Shown here: one piece after another, positions 45,134 through 54,319 of the stretch | Numbering within the stretch: position 1 is the stretch's first letter | Layout of the letters: each line of letters begins with the position of its first letter | Notes under the pieces: generated by a model | What the model was told of the DNA's origin: nothing | What the model saw: only the letters and a program-made list of their open reading frames with translations | The model's database searches: none | From: JBJHCA01 sp050485785 | Lineage (GTDB): Bacteria > Bacteroidota > Bacteroidia > Chitinophagales > Saprospiraceae | DNA: 64,000 nucleotides | NCBI GenBank assembly: GCA_050485785.1 | Contig: JBJHCA010000001.1 | Coordinates: 34,485-98,484 of the forward strand | Direction of reading: 5' to 3' | Position numbers and translations under genes: made by a program

Positions 45134-45928
45134 ATGCAGGCATATTTAGATCTTTTAAATTTTATCATCAACAGCGGAACAGATAAGAGCGATCGTACCG
45201 GTACCGGTACCCGTAGCGTTTTCGGCTACCAGATGCGTTTTGATCTAAGTGAGGGTTTCCCCTTGCTGACCACCAAGAAAGTTCATCTCAAGTCTGTGAT
45301 CTATGAACTACTATGGTTTTTGCATGGGGATACGAATGTGAAGTACCTTCAGGATCATGGTGTTCGCATATGGAATGAATGGGCTGATGAAGAAGGGAAC
45401 CTGGGCCCGGTATACGGGCATCAGTGGCGCAGCTGGACATCCGCCGACGGTCGGGTTACCGATCAGATTGCCCAGGCTGTGGATGCCATTTTACACCAGC
45501 CCGATTCAAGGCGGATTATCGTGAATGCCTGGAATGTGGGCGATCTGCCTCGCATGGCTTTGGCACCTTGTCACTGCCTTTTTCAGTTTTACGTGGCCGA
45601 TGGACGACTTTCCTGTCAGTTGTATCAGCGCTCAGCAGATGTTTTTCTGGGTGTGCCGTTCAACATTGCCTCTTATGCGCTGCTCACCATGATGATGGCC
45701 CGCGTTACCGGATTGCAAGCCGGTGATTTTGTACACACATTTGGCGATGTACATCTGTACAGCAATCACTTTGAGCAGGCAAAGGAACAATTGTCGCGAT
45801 CACCCCGATCACTACCGCAAATGGAGATCAATCCCCGGGTGAAAGATATATTCAGCTTTGAATACAGCGACTTTACCCTGCTCTATTACGATCCCCACCC
45901 TCATATTAAAGCCAAGGTAGCCGTTTGA
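45134..45928 (+). CDS. thyA: Thymidylate synthase
   Basis: Makes dTMP from dUMP with methylenetetrahydrofolate. The reading from ATG 45134 gives 264 aa, the same length as the E. coli enzyme. SDRTGTGTRSVFG, LWFLHGDTNVKYL, GPVYGHQWRSW, the catalytic Cys146 in LAPCHCLFQFY and QRSADVFLGVPFNIASYALL are all present, ending KAKVAV. Upstream TTG 45077 would add 19 residues without homology. A GNAT gene starts one base after the stop, so the two are probably one transcript. Confidence 0.98.
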   Translation: MQAYLDLLNFIINSGTDKSDRTGTGTRSVFGYQMRFDLSEGFPLLTTKKVHLKSVIYELLWFLHGDTNVKYLQDHGVRIWNEWADEEGNLGPVYGHQWRSWTSADGRVTDQIAQAVDAILHQPDSRRIIVNAWNVGDLPRMALAPCHCLFQFYVADGRLSCQLYQRSADVFLGVPFNIASYALLTMMMARVTGLQAGDFVHTFGDVHLYSNHFEQAKEQLSRSPRSLPQMEINPRVKDIFSFEYSDFTLLYYDPHPHIKAKVAV

Positions 45929-45929
45929 T

Positions 45930-46490
45930 ATGAAAGATTTGCTTCCCTGCAAAGTGGACGTCGATATCATTTTACTTCCACCCGAAGATGACCTTGCGCC
46001 TACCTTGCTCAAAATGGTGGATGATCAGCGGCCATACCTCGAGCGATGGCTACCCTGGGTATCCGGCAACCGCACCATGGAAGATGCCGAAAACTTTTTG
46101 CGCAATGCTCGCCGCTTTAATCATGGCGGTCAGCAGTTCAATGCGGTCATCGCCTATCAGGACTCTATTGCAGGGTGTATCAGCTTCAATCGCATTGATG
46201 CCTTCAACCGGGTGGGCGAAATCGGATACTGGCTGTCGAGCGATCTGCAGGGCAGGGGCATCATTACCCGGGCCTGCCGCGCATTGCTCTACATCGGTTT
46301 CAATATGCTCAATTTGCAGCGCATTGAGATATTGACGGCCACCAAAAACATCCGCAGTCGTCGCATTCCGGAGCGCCTGGGGTTCTCTCTGGAAGGCATC
46401 CTCAAAAAGTACCGCCGTGTGGATGATCAGTATTATGACATGTGCCTATACGCACTATTGGTGAGCGAGTGGGAGAAAATTAAAACCTGA
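45930..46490 (+). CDS. GNAT acetyltransferase, RimJ/RimL type
   Basis: A 186-aa N-acetyltransferase with the RimJ/RimL layout: LERWLPWVSGNRTMEDAENF, GCISFNRID, GEIGYWLSSDLQGRGIITRA (acetyl-CoA loop) and RRIPERLGFSLEGILKKYRR. Such enzymes acetylate N-terminal amines, often of ribosomal proteins. Its start is one base after the thyA stop. Confidence 0.88.
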   Translation: MKDLLPCKVDVDIILLPPEDDLAPTLLKMVDDQRPYLERWLPWVSGNRTMEDAENFLRNARRFNHGGQQFNAVIAYQDSIAGCISFNRIDAFNRVGEIGYWLSSDLQGRGIITRACRALLYIGFNMLNLQRIEILTATKNIRSRRIPERLGFSLEGILKKYRRVDDQYYDMCLYALLVSEWEKIKT

Positions 46491-46650
46491 ACATACGGCT
46501 TGCATTTCTTGCGACCTGACACCATTTTTTCAAATCAACTTTCAGCCATAGTACTCTTCATTCCGGGTAATGAGTTGGGTATGAGCATGGTTTTCAGTCC
46601 TGCAAAATTCTTCCGGTGCAAGTGGATACCGGAACTTTGGTTTTTTATTG

Positions 46651-46685
46651 ATATCTTTTTGTGCTCGCCCTGCGGGCTCACAAAA
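46651..46685 (+). repeat. Variant dispersed element with long hairpin
   Basis: After T6, ATATCTTTTTGT (46651-46662); TTTTGTG (46657-46663) pairs with CACAAAA (46679-46685), and GCCC/GGGC (46667-46670, 46674-46677) forms the top with a TGC loop. Confidence 0.6.
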
Positions 46686-46720
46686 GGTTTTGGTGCCGGG
46701 GGAAGTGTCATTAAAATTGG

Positions 46721-46728
46721 CTCTTTGT
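46721..46728 (+). repeat. Dispersed element, core-only copy 12
   Basis: CTCTTTGT followed by TG, but preceded by TTGG instead of ATAn. Confidence 0.45.
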
Positions 46729-46892
46729 TGAACGCCGGGCATGTATTTTGTGCACTTGCAGCATGAGGAGCTGATGTTTGTGCCGCAGAGGTTGGTGGTG
46801 CATTGATTGATTACACCGGCATAAACAATACTTGCACAGGGTTGAGTGCACCCCAGGCCAGGCCGGGTATTCAGGGTAATTTTCGTTTCACC

Positions 46893-49800
46893 TCAAAGCT
46901 TGGTTTCCCAGGCTTGTATTGAGCAATAGTGGTCTATCAGCAGGCGGTATGCTGCACTGGCACTGAGCACATTGGGCCGGCCAAACACGGCAACTCCATA
47001 CCGGGCACGGGTAAGGGCAACATTCAGTTTTCGGTCGGTTTCTCCGCTCCGGTTCACGGAACCTATTTCCTTCAGCTGTCTTTCGTGCTGTATGCATGTG
47101 GCAAACAAAATGACATCCCTGGCACTGCCCTGATACCGCTCAACGGTATCGATGGAATAGCTGGCGGGGTTGAGTCCTGCACGGTTCAGCGCATCCCTGA
47201 TCTGTGCCATCTGCGCCCGGTAAGGGGTAATAATGCCTATACTCATGCGCATGCCGGGATTGTTGGCTGCGGAGGATTCATACACTTTCAGCAAATCGGC
47301 GATCAGCAGGGCTTCAGATGCATTGATTTTGGGATTGGGGGAGCGTTCCGTTTCGGGAAGTTCAACAAACACGGTGCGTTCTCTGCTCAACCATTGCCAG
47401 AACGGATGTTCCGGCGGATGTGCCATCATGGTGCCGTTGCTCCGCTGTTCTATGCCATAGGGCAATGATTCGGGAAGAAGGGCAAGCTGATTGTGATAAA
47501 AGTGTTGATTCACAAAGGCCATCACTTTGCCATGCATCCGTCCCTGCTGACTGAGGATGCCGATGGCGTGATGCCAACCTTTTTCGCGGCATCGAAGCAT
47601 CAGGCGCTCAAACAAGGAATCGCCGGCATCGTGCATGCCCAGTTCACGCAATGCGTCAGACTGCACTTTGCGCTGTGCCGGGGGCTGAGTAACTACGGCC
47701 GGAAGCTGCAGATGATCCCCAATCATGATGACCTTTGGCGTGGATGCAAAATAATTGATGATCATGGGTTCAATGATCTGCGAAGCTTCATCGGCTATGA
47801 TCAGGTCAAATGACCGGTAGCGAAGCAGTTCGCTGTGAGCACCGAGCCCGGCTACTGTGGCCGTGTACACCCTGTGCCCGTCAAGCAGGTTTTTGAGCTG
47901 ACTGAGATGAGTGCCCTCACTGCCACCCCACACGGTTTCAATTTTATTCCTGAGCAGGGCATGTTCGTATGTGCTTTCCGTGGCATGCCGCGAACCCAGC
48001 CTGATATATTGGTTTTTCCAGGTGTCGCCCAGTGATTCAATAGCCCCGCAAATTTCATCTACTGCGCGATTGGTGTAGGCCAGCACCAGTACATTGTGCT
48101 TCAGGGTGCCGGCATAGTGCCACACCAGCGCGCGAAGCATCAGGCTGGTTTTTCCCGTACCGGGCGGCCCCCAGATGATGTAGTAATTCCTTGCCTGCAA
48201 AGCTTGTCTGAACACGTCGAGCTGTTGCGGTGACAAACCGGGTGGTGTCGGGAATTCTTTCGGTTCTTCACCGGTTTCCGGTGCGGAAACGCCCAGCCAT
48301 AAATTGCGTTGCGAAACAGGCAAATTGAAAAAGGCGGCCATGTTTTTATACATCTGCTCAAATCCACTGTCACTCACGTCTTTTTCAATATTCCAGAACT
48401 CAAATGATCTGAAAAAGGCCTCCTGGTATTGCCTGTTTCTCAGTGCCACCACTACGGTTTCAGCATCAATGGCAATGATGCCTGCCTTGAACAGCTGATT
48501 GTTCAGTGCCCGGGCATCATCGGCATGGCCAGGATACAGTAATACGATGTCGGACGTTCTGAAATGAGCCAGCGGATGGGTGTCCTGGGTCCTTTCAAAG
48601 GTCATGAGGGTTCGGCCATCGCCGGTTTCAATCGATCGGAGACGGAGCATTTTCAGCAGCTCAAACCGCTCTTCTTTTTCTTCCGCGGAATCGAGCCATA
48701 GTCCGGCCATACCCTTGCGCGTTTCGGTGCCCGTGTTGCCCAAGCGGCTGTAAAAGTGTTCCCGGGCCGTAAAAGCCAGCATCAGCCTCAGGTAGTCCCG
48801 CTCGTGTTCAGCCATGTATTGCCATGCAGTGTGCAGGCTTTCAATGGCATCGGTAAAAAATGAGGGCCAGCCTTCTCTGGATTCCGAATCTGTAATCAAG
48901 CCTATAAAGCTGTGGTTATCATCGCCACGGTCGCACTGCATCAGCATGTAGTCCATGGCCAGTATCTCATTTCTGCGGTTGAGGGCCAGTTGCTGCAACC
49001 CTGTATTATGCGGTGCAAATCGCAGCGGGCTGTACATGGATGAGGAGTACAGAATATAGTTGCGCACCTGCTTGTGTTGGCCAAAAGCCGAGCGGATCAG
49101 TTGCTCGTAAAGCAGGGTTTGGATATAGTGGTTCTCGCTTATCTTGGCCCCTTCATCTCGCGCTTTGCCACTTTTCAGCTCAATTATTGCCCCTCCGGCT
49201 TGCGATGTAGCAGTTTGTGATTGGTGAATTTCGTAGTTGGCTTGTGAACCGGAATTTTGCTCGTCCCGGCTTAAGTGTCTGTTTTGATGTAGTTTGTTTT
49301 TTGGGGGGAATATCTTTTTGTGGCCCGGGTTCCCCGGGTAAAAAACATCAAGGCGGCCTTGCAGGCCATAGTCGGAAGAGATAAAAACGGGCTCCAGGTA
49401 ACATTCTTCCCTCAGGATACCGGATTCAGGGAGCTTTTGTAAAATGGTTTTTCGCAATACCGTGTAGTGCCGGGGAAGTTGTTCGTGAAGCTCCACCAGT
49501 TCGTCTTCGTTCAGATTCAGAAAAGAGAGTGCGTCATTGCGGAAAAGGTCAAACAAAATGACACGGTAGTTTGCATTTGGGTTTTCCATCAGGCAGTCGA
49601 GCATAAAATTCACTGCCTTCCCCAGAACCAGGGATTTACCTGCAGCCTCTCGCTTAAACCGGTGATTGGCGGCTATCAGGGCATCGGATCGGCCATAGCC
49701 AAAAGTTTCGGAAATGGAGGTCACATTCACCAGCAGGTCAGGCTCTATAACAAGAGCCATTGGCTTCAACAAAGAGCTATCCTGAAAACTCTCCCCCCCG

Positions 49801-50429
49801 GCAACCTTTACGCTGCCTTTTTCCAGTACAGTTACATGGATCAGGTGAGCTTTTACGGGAAGCGGGATCACCTTGTCGGCCAGCAGTTTAAAACTGTTGA
49901 TCAGGCTCTCGTGAGCGGTTTCCGTATCGGGTACTACAGTAATGCGGGTGTTGAGGTCATCTGCCAAACAGGCCTGCAGTTGTAGTGTGGCTTCGTCAGC
50001 TCCTGTAATGATGACGGGTACAAACGACTTGAATGATTGCCCGGCGGGTTCGCTGAAGTGAGATTTCCATTGATCGGGTAATTGCAGCGGCTCCTGTTGC
50101 AGGCCGGGATGGGCTTTGCCACACAGAAAACGGAACAATGCATGGCCAAGCTGTATCCAGTCTTCATCGGTGTAAAGTGAACTATTGGCGGCGTGCTTGC
50201 GGTAAAAGTGAAACAACCGCCGCCAAATCCCTTTGACCTCCAGCGTTTCACAAAGCCATGCCTCCTGAACATAGCGATTGAGCAGCGGAACTATGGCGCG
50301 GTTGCACAATTGCTCCACCAATTCGTCCAGTAAGCGCACCGTTTCGCGCCGTAAAATCTTAGGGGTAGTTGCTTGCTTAAGGGTTTTTTCCCACTGCAAC
50401 AGGTACAATTCCAATTCCTGCAATGTCAT
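46893..50429 (-). CDS. Dna2/NAM7-like SF1B helicase with PD-(D/E)xK nuclease domain
   Basis: An 1178-aa nuclease-helicase for DNA (possibly RNA) processing. The N-terminal part carries a RecB/Cas4-type nuclease core (Asp in GLQGRLDVF about 350; ELKSG about 413-417), interrupted by a low-complexity stretch. The C-terminal SF1B helicase has Walker A GPPGTGKTS (about 752-760), DEASQ Walker B (about 877-881), GDHLQLP, YRAQM, and the closing VERYQGSARDVILF and NVALTRARYGVAVFG. Together they resemble Dna2. Element copies lie inside it (49310-49345; 49769-49780). ATG 50429 is taken; a GTG two codons upstream is equally open. No partner gene is on its strand. Confidence 0.88.
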   Translation of the reverse strand: MTLQELELYLLQWEKTLKQATTPKILRRETVRLLDELVEQLCNRAIVPLLNRYVQEAWLCETLEVKGIWRRLFHFYRKHAANSSLYTDEDWIQLGHALFRFLCGKAHPGLQQEPLQLPDQWKSHFSEPAGQSFKSFVPVIITGADEATLQLQACLADDLNTRITVVPDTETAHESLINSFKLLADKVIPLPVKAHLIHVTVLEKGSVKVAGGESFQDSSLLKPMALVIEPDLLVNVTSISETFGYGRSDALIAANHRFKREAAGKSLVLGKAVNFMLDCLMENPNANYRVILFDLFRNDALSFLNLNEDELVELHEQLPRHYTVLRKTILQKLPESGILREECYLEPVFISSDYGLQGRLDVFYPGNPGHKKIFPPKNKLHQNRHLSRDEQNSGSQANYEIHQSQTATSQAGGAIIELKSGKARDEGAKISENHYIQTLLYEQLIRSAFGQHKQVRNYILYSSSMYSPLRFAPHNTGLQQLALNRRNEILAMDYMLMQCDRGDDNHSFIGLITDSESREGWPSFFTDAIESLHTAWQYMAEHERDYLRLMLAFTAREHFYSRLGNTGTETRKGMAGLWLDSAEEKEERFELLKMLRLRSIETGDGRTLMTFERTQDTHPLAHFRTSDIVLLYPGHADDARALNNQLFKAGIIAIDAETVVVALRNRQYQEAFFRSFEFWNIEKDVSDSGFEQMYKNMAAFFNLPVSQRNLWLGVSAPETGEEPKEFPTPPGLSPQQLDVFRQALQARNYYIIWGPPGTGKTSLMLRALVWHYAGTLKHNVLVLAYTNRAVDEICGAIESLGDTWKNQYIRLGSRHATESTYEHALLRNKIETVWGGSEGTHLSQLKNLLDGHRVYTATVAGLGAHSELLRYRSFDLIIADEASQIIEPMIINYFASTPKVIMIGDHLQLPAVVTQPPAQRKVQSDALRELGMHDAGDSLFERLMLRCREKGWHHAIGILSQQGRMHGKVMAFVNQHFYHNQLALLPESLPYGIEQRSNGTMMAHPPEHPFWQWLSRERTVFVELPETERSPNPKINASEALLIADLLKVYESSAANNPGMRMSIGIITPYRAQMAQIRDALNRAGLNPASYSIDTVERYQGSARDVILFATCIQHERQLKEIGSVNRSGETDRKLNVALTRARYGVAVFGRPNVLSASAAYRLLIDHYCSIQAWETKL
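49310..49345 (+). repeat. Variant dispersed element with GC-rich hairpin inside the helicase gene
   Basis: ATATCTTTTTGT (49310-49321) then CCCGGG-TTC-CCCGGG (49324-49338), with the T5 and A6 runs able to extend the stem. Antisense to the gene, it encodes part of an extra low-complexity stretch (about residues 362-374) inside the nuclease domain. Confidence 0.6.
49769..49780 (-). repeat. Dispersed element ATAnCTCTTTGT, copy 14
   Basis: Exact on the minus strand (ATAGCTCTTTGT), sense orientation of the helicase gene, in codons for DSSLL in a variable loop (about residue 220). Confidence 0.7.
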
Positions 50430-50598
50430 TTTCACGCTTTGTGTGATGGTTGTTAGGCAACAGACACGATAGTCCGAAAGTAAAAAAAAGATGAAGATTC
50501 CATAAAATCTGCTAACAATATTATAGCTATTGGAGGAATAAAACTAATTTTAAGGCAATTTCAACCGGCAAGCTCACCCTTTTAAAAATAGAACTGAT

Positions 50599-51191
50599 AT
50601 GAAATGGCGTAAGCTTTCTGGCGAAACACTCCAGGTATCCTTGCGGGAAGCCGTGGAAAAAACCATTATCCGCGAGACCAATCTGGGCAACCTTATGGTC
50701 GACGCCCACCTGCTCGCCGCTCGATCCGTCGCCGCCGTTGCGGCTGGGCTCACCCTCCTGCTCACGGCCTGCAATGGTGGTGGCACCGACGTCACGGCCG
50801 ACGACNNNNNNNNNNGCTCAAGGTTTGCATCGGATCAGACTCCCAGGTCAGGGGCAGCACTATCGAATTTGCCACGGTTATTGTTTTTCTGCGCGAAAAG
50901 AAAGGCGGGTTCATGTTTATCCGAAACGACCGGATTCACCATCCCAAATCCCTTCGCGAGCGCATGATTTTTGAAGTGGGCAGGTCGGTTGAGGTTGCTT
51001 ATCAGTTATGTGATCTGCTTGATAAGTACGACATCGGGCTGGAGGTTCATGCCGACATCAATACCGATCCCCATTTCAAATCCAATGTGGCATTGCGCGA
51101 AGCCATGGGATACATTTTGGGTATGGGCTTTGTATTCAAAGCCAAGCCACACGCATTTGCCAGCAGCTCCTGCGCCGATAAGGTAGTGTAG
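50599..51191 (+). pseudogene. YkuK family (RNase H-like) gene, broken by an assembly gap and a foreign segment
   Basis: The part after the N run, from base 50817, reads LKVCIGSDSQVRGSTIEFAT and on to GFVFKAKPHAFASSSCADKV, a clear YkuK/DUF458 RNase H-like core. The upstream part from ATG 50599 reads MKWRKLSGETLQVSLREAV and EKTIIRETNLGN, which fits the family N-terminus and is in a different frame from the core. Between them lie about 114 bases of 70-75% GC sequence (50692-50805) and ten Ns. The natural gene most likely joins NLGN directly to LKVCIG with only a codon or so lost. Function of the family is unclear. Whether the break is real or an assembly error cannot be told from sequence alone; I favour error. 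Confidence 0.75.
50692..50815. other. High-GC foreign segment plus 10-base N gap
   Basis: Bases 50701-50805 are 76 G or C out of 105 (72%), against roughly half in the surroundings, and end in Ns at 50806-50815. Read in the ykuK frame it continues LMVDAHLLAARSVAAVAAG and TACNGGGTDVT, which resembles the start of a 5'-nucleotidase C-terminal domain (TNLGNL..DA...NGGG). The shared stretch ETNLGNL may have caused a false join. Confidence 0.6.
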
Positions 51192-51313
51192 GGAGCTCAA
51201 TGCTAAAACTGGCAGGTCTGCCTGATTTTTTCGGCTATCATCATACATTTTGCCGGCTGCTGCGTAATATCTTAACACGAAAATTTTCTTTTCTTTGTTG
51301 CAGAATTAGCGCA

Positions 51314-52138
51314 ATGAACATTTATAACATCAAACTCTCACTGAACTCTATTACCTGCCACGATGCAGGTTCACTAAGCAGTAAGATGCGTCCATACCTG
51401 TGGACTATGCTGTTTGCCATTGACGGACAAGGTGTTAAGATAAAACCTGATTTCACCCTTGAAGGCAATGGATATTTCCAGTACTCCTATGGATCGCATG
51501 GCAACCTGGAGGTAGACAAAGTGGTGGCGGGCAAGCATATTCCCATTCCTGCCGGACTGGTAACCTACCGCAGTGAGTTGCATCCGGTTGACATTCCTTA
51601 TTTTAAACAACCATTACCGGGCATGGTATGTCTGGTGGCCGTACTGATGGCCGAAAAGAATATTTCAGACAAGGGAGCCGAGGCCGGTCGTGAAGCTTTG
51701 TTCAATTTTATCAAGGAAGGTGTTATTAAAGGTATTAAAGAGTTTGATCCTTCGGAGATCGATGTGTACAATATCATACCCTCCATTAAAGCCTATTTCA
51801 ACCGGGCTTTGGAGAAGCAGGCAGAAGGCATGGTGAAGGCCATCGGAAGAGCCATTAAGGACAAGCAGTCATTGATCCAGAATATCTGGTCATCGTTCAG
51901 CCGTGAAGATTACCTGGGATTTGCTTCGTGGACTTTTACCAATGAGGAAATAGACCGGAATGACCGTCAGATCCTTTTCTCCCGAAGGTGGGAAACCGAT
52001 AAACACGGAGCATGGGAACTTTCCGGTGATTTGACGGCAAAAGTAAAGGATGCTCCGGAAGAAGCGGACGGGCGATTTGGTGAGCCGCAAAATGCCCGCA
52101 AGAGCATCGAAGAGGAGTATGATTTTCTGGGTGTTTAG
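51314..52138 (+). CDS. Hypothetical protein, soluble
   Basis: A 274-aa protein without signal peptide or membrane helix (starts MNIYNIKLSLNSITCHDAGS). A first half rich in beta-type patterns (GKHIPIPAGLVTYRSELHPV) is followed by a helical middle (ALFNFIKEGVIKGIKEFD, YFNRALEKQAEGMVKAIGRA) and a Trp-containing third part ending IEEEYDFLGV. I recognise no family. It stands alone, 122 bases after ykuK. ATG 51314 is chosen; an upstream TTG-type start (51200) would add a Cys-rich segment with no homology pattern. Confidence 0.7.
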   Translation: MNIYNIKLSLNSITCHDAGSLSSKMRPYLWTMLFAIDGQGVKIKPDFTLEGNGYFQYSYGSHGNLEVDKVVAGKHIPIPAGLVTYRSELHPVDIPYFKQPLPGMVCLVAVLMAEKNISDKGAEAGREALFNFIKEGVIKGIKEFDPSEIDVYNIIPSIKAYFNRALEKQAEGMVKAIGRAIKDKQSLIQNIWSSFSREDYLGFASWTFTNEEIDRNDRQILFSRRWETDKHGAWELSGDLTAKVKDAPEEADGRFGEPQNARKSIEEEYDFLGV

Positions 52139-52274
52139 TGAAAAGCCGGATCGGGTAAATCACTGCTCTTTGCATTACTTTTGGCAATTCATTAATTTTT
52201 TTTAGACGTAATGTGGCTTTTTAAGGCTGAATGCCTAAATTGCGCAACTTTTTAGAAATCCAAAAACAATTACT

Positions 52275-54230
52275 ATGCTTGGGAAAATTACTTTAAAAAC
52301 ACTCTGGTGCCTTCTTGCGCTGGTACCTTTCGCTATGAGCGGCGATCTTAATGCTCAAACCATTTACTGGGGTGGCCCTGAAGAGCCCAACAGTACCTTT
52401 GACGGCGGTTTCAATGACTGGACTGTTCTGGGTGTCAGTTGTTCCGGAGGTGTTGCCGGTTCCAATGCACTGTGGACATGGGGAATTGGCCTGGGCCCTC
52501 AGGGAGGGTACGCCGGTTCTGCGGGCCCTATAGCCTCGCCCTCTGCTGCCAACGGATCTGTGATTTTTGATTCCAATTATCTGGATGATGATGGCGTTCA
52601 GGGTGCATTTGGAACGGGTACTTGTCCTGCTCCACACAGAGGTGAATTGATTTCACCGGTCATTGACATGACCGGAAACAGCAATGTAGCCGTGAGCTTT
52701 TACCAGTTTTACAGAAGATTTGCCGGTCCCGAAAGTTCACAACAGGTTCCAGGTACTTACATTGCTTTTTCTTCTGATGGAGGTACCACCTGGTCAGCGG
52801 ATGTTCCATTGAACAGCTCTCTGGCTGTAAATGCGGCAACTGCCAATCCCAACAAGCAGGTAATTGACGCTTCAGCCTATGCTGATGACAATGCCAATTT
52901 CCGGTTTAAGTTTGTATTCCATGGCGATTACTATTTCTGGCAGTTAGATGATGTACGTCTTGAAGAGCTTCCTGCAGTTAATATTGCTGCCGGTAACTTC
53001 CGTTACACACTTCAGAACACGAGTCAACCTCAAAGTGTCATTTCACGTGACACGCTGAGCTTTGCGGTCAATGTGAGCAATGCCGGCCAGGCTATTGACA
53101 TCCTGGGAACGGTTGAAGTAGTTAATACCGATACGGAAGCAGTTATTCACAGCCAGACCAAGGTAGTCAATGTCAGCCCCGGCACCTCTTCCATTATCGT
53201 TTTTGATGACGAGTACCCGCTGCATGATATCGAAATTGGTAACTACCTGATCAGGTACACCATTGAAGACAACGATGGTGGGGAGGATGTTGACCCGACA
53301 GACAATGTTCGCAGCTGGCCATTTCGTGTTACCGAGAACACCACGATTACCGGTGCTAATCAGGCCAATATTCTGATTGCAGGCGTTAGCTCTACCGGCT
53401 GGGGATACGGTACATCTTTCTGGGCACCTGTTGATCCGAACATCCAGTTCAGAATGTCTCAGGTTACCTCTTCGTTTGCCGGTTGGACTGGTGCCGCTTT
53501 AATGGAAGGTGCTGAGTCAACACTTTTTGTAGTTGAGAAAGGACCTGAGTTCCACACTACACAGCCTTCCTTCTCAAACTTCACCGATGATCAGATGATT
53601 ATAGTCGGCTTTGCCGAGAAAACATTCACGGCAGCAAACCATGCTACTGCTGCCAATCCGGTGGAAACTACCTATGATGTAATGCGTTTTGACTTTGAAG
53701 ACGGCCCGGTTGAACTGGAAGCCGGAAAAGAGTACTTTACCATTGCACTTCTTCCTTTTATTGAAGGTGCTCCGGGTATAGCCATTCGTGGAACTGCTGC
53801 CGGTTTCCCGAGTTGGGTAGTGGATGCTGATGAAGACGGTAACCCCATCTCTGGTTTCGTGTATACCAATAACCGCATTTACAACAACGACGCATTTTCA
53901 GCCAACTTTGGCGGCCGTGCGCCATTCTACAGAATTGTTTTTGACATTGTGACTTCTGCCGATGCGCCGGTACTCAGTGAATTGTCATATCAGGTTTATC
54001 CCAATCCCGTTGCCGGTGATTTCGTTAACCTGGAATTGAACTTTGACCGTCCGCTTGCTACCAATGTATACATCACTGACATCCAGGGTAAAGTAATGTC
54101 AATGCACACATTCAATGCAGCACAAACTACCGAGCAACTCAACGTTTCAGGCTTGGCTGCAGGTACATACTTTGTGGTTGTATCCAATGAAGAAGGTGTA
54201 GGTACACGCAAGATCACGGTTGTGCGCTAG
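52275..54230 (+). CDS. Secreted T9SS cargo protein (type A sorting tail), paralogue 1
   Basis: A 651-aa extracellular protein. Signal peptide (about 1-27, ends DLNAQ), then a MAM/jellyroll-like domain with NSNVAVSFYQFYRRF, TYIAFSSDGGTTWSAD and DDVRLEELP (to about 235), then two CARDB-like or beta-sandwich regions including DIEIGNYLIRYTIEDNDGGE (about 325), and a T9SS type A tail from YQVYPNPVAGD (about 573) to RKITVVR. It is followed by a hairpin and a terminator and by a close paralogue. Function unknown, possibly a surface or exopolymer-related protein. Confidence 0.85.
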   Translation: MLGKITLKTLWCLLALVPFAMSGDLNAQTIYWGGPEEPNSTFDGGFNDWTVLGVSCSGGVAGSNALWTWGIGLGPQGGYAGSAGPIASPSAANGSVIFDSNYLDDDGVQGAFGTGTCPAPHRGELISPVIDMTGNSNVAVSFYQFYRRFAGPESSQQVPGTYIAFSSDGGTTWSADVPLNSSLAVNAATANPNKQVIDASAYADDNANFRFKFVFHGDYYFWQLDDVRLEELPAVNIAAGNFRYTLQNTSQPQSVISRDTLSFAVNVSNAGQAIDILGTVEVVNTDTEAVIHSQTKVVNVSPGTSSIIVFDDEYPLHDIEIGNYLIRYTIEDNDGGEDVDPTDNVRSWPFRVTENTTITGANQANILIAGVSSTGWGYGTSFWAPVDPNIQFRMSQVTSSFAGWTGAALMEGAESTLFVVEKGPEFHTTQPSFSNFTDDQMIIVGFAEKTFTAANHATAANPVETTYDVMRFDFEDGPVELEAGKEYFTIALLPFIEGAPGIAIRGTAAGFPSWVVDADEDGNPISGFVYTNNRIYNNDAFSANFGGRAPFYRIVFDIVTSADAPVLSELSYQVYPNPVAGDFVNLELNFDRPLATNVYITDIQGKVMSMHTFNAAQTTEQLNVSGLAAGTYFVVVSNEEGVGTRKITVVR

Positions 54231-54250
54231 AAACATTGATATTCTATAAA

Positions 54251-54271
54251 GTTTGATGAAACTCATCAAAC
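54251..54271. repeat. Perfect hairpin after the first cargo gene
   Basis: GTTTGATGA-AAC-TCATCAAAC, nine perfect base pairs around three bases, just after the stop of paralogue 1. Confidence 0.45.
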
Positions 54272-54278
54272 TCAACAT

Positions 54279-54319
54279 AAAGCAGGGGTGAGGATCAGTT
54301 CTTATCCCTGCTTTTTTTT
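54279..54319 (+). terminator. Intrinsic terminator after paralogue 1
   Basis: AAGCAGGG (54280-54287) pairs with CCCTGCTT (54306-54313), extended by TGAG/CTTA, followed by eight Ts. Confidence 0.9.

Larger units (their letters stand above)
46491..46892. other. Intergenic region with hairpin element and a core copy
   Basis: About 402 bases without a convincing gene. It holds the hairpin variant (46651-46685) and the core CTCTTTGT (46721-46728) 60 bases away. The short plus-strand frame there has no recognisable content. Confidence 0.5.

Noticed and set aside
50692..50805. A genuine lipoprotein or 5'-nucleotidase gene start
   Set aside because: The piece is short, ends in Ns and has no start or stop context; an assembly artefact is simpler.
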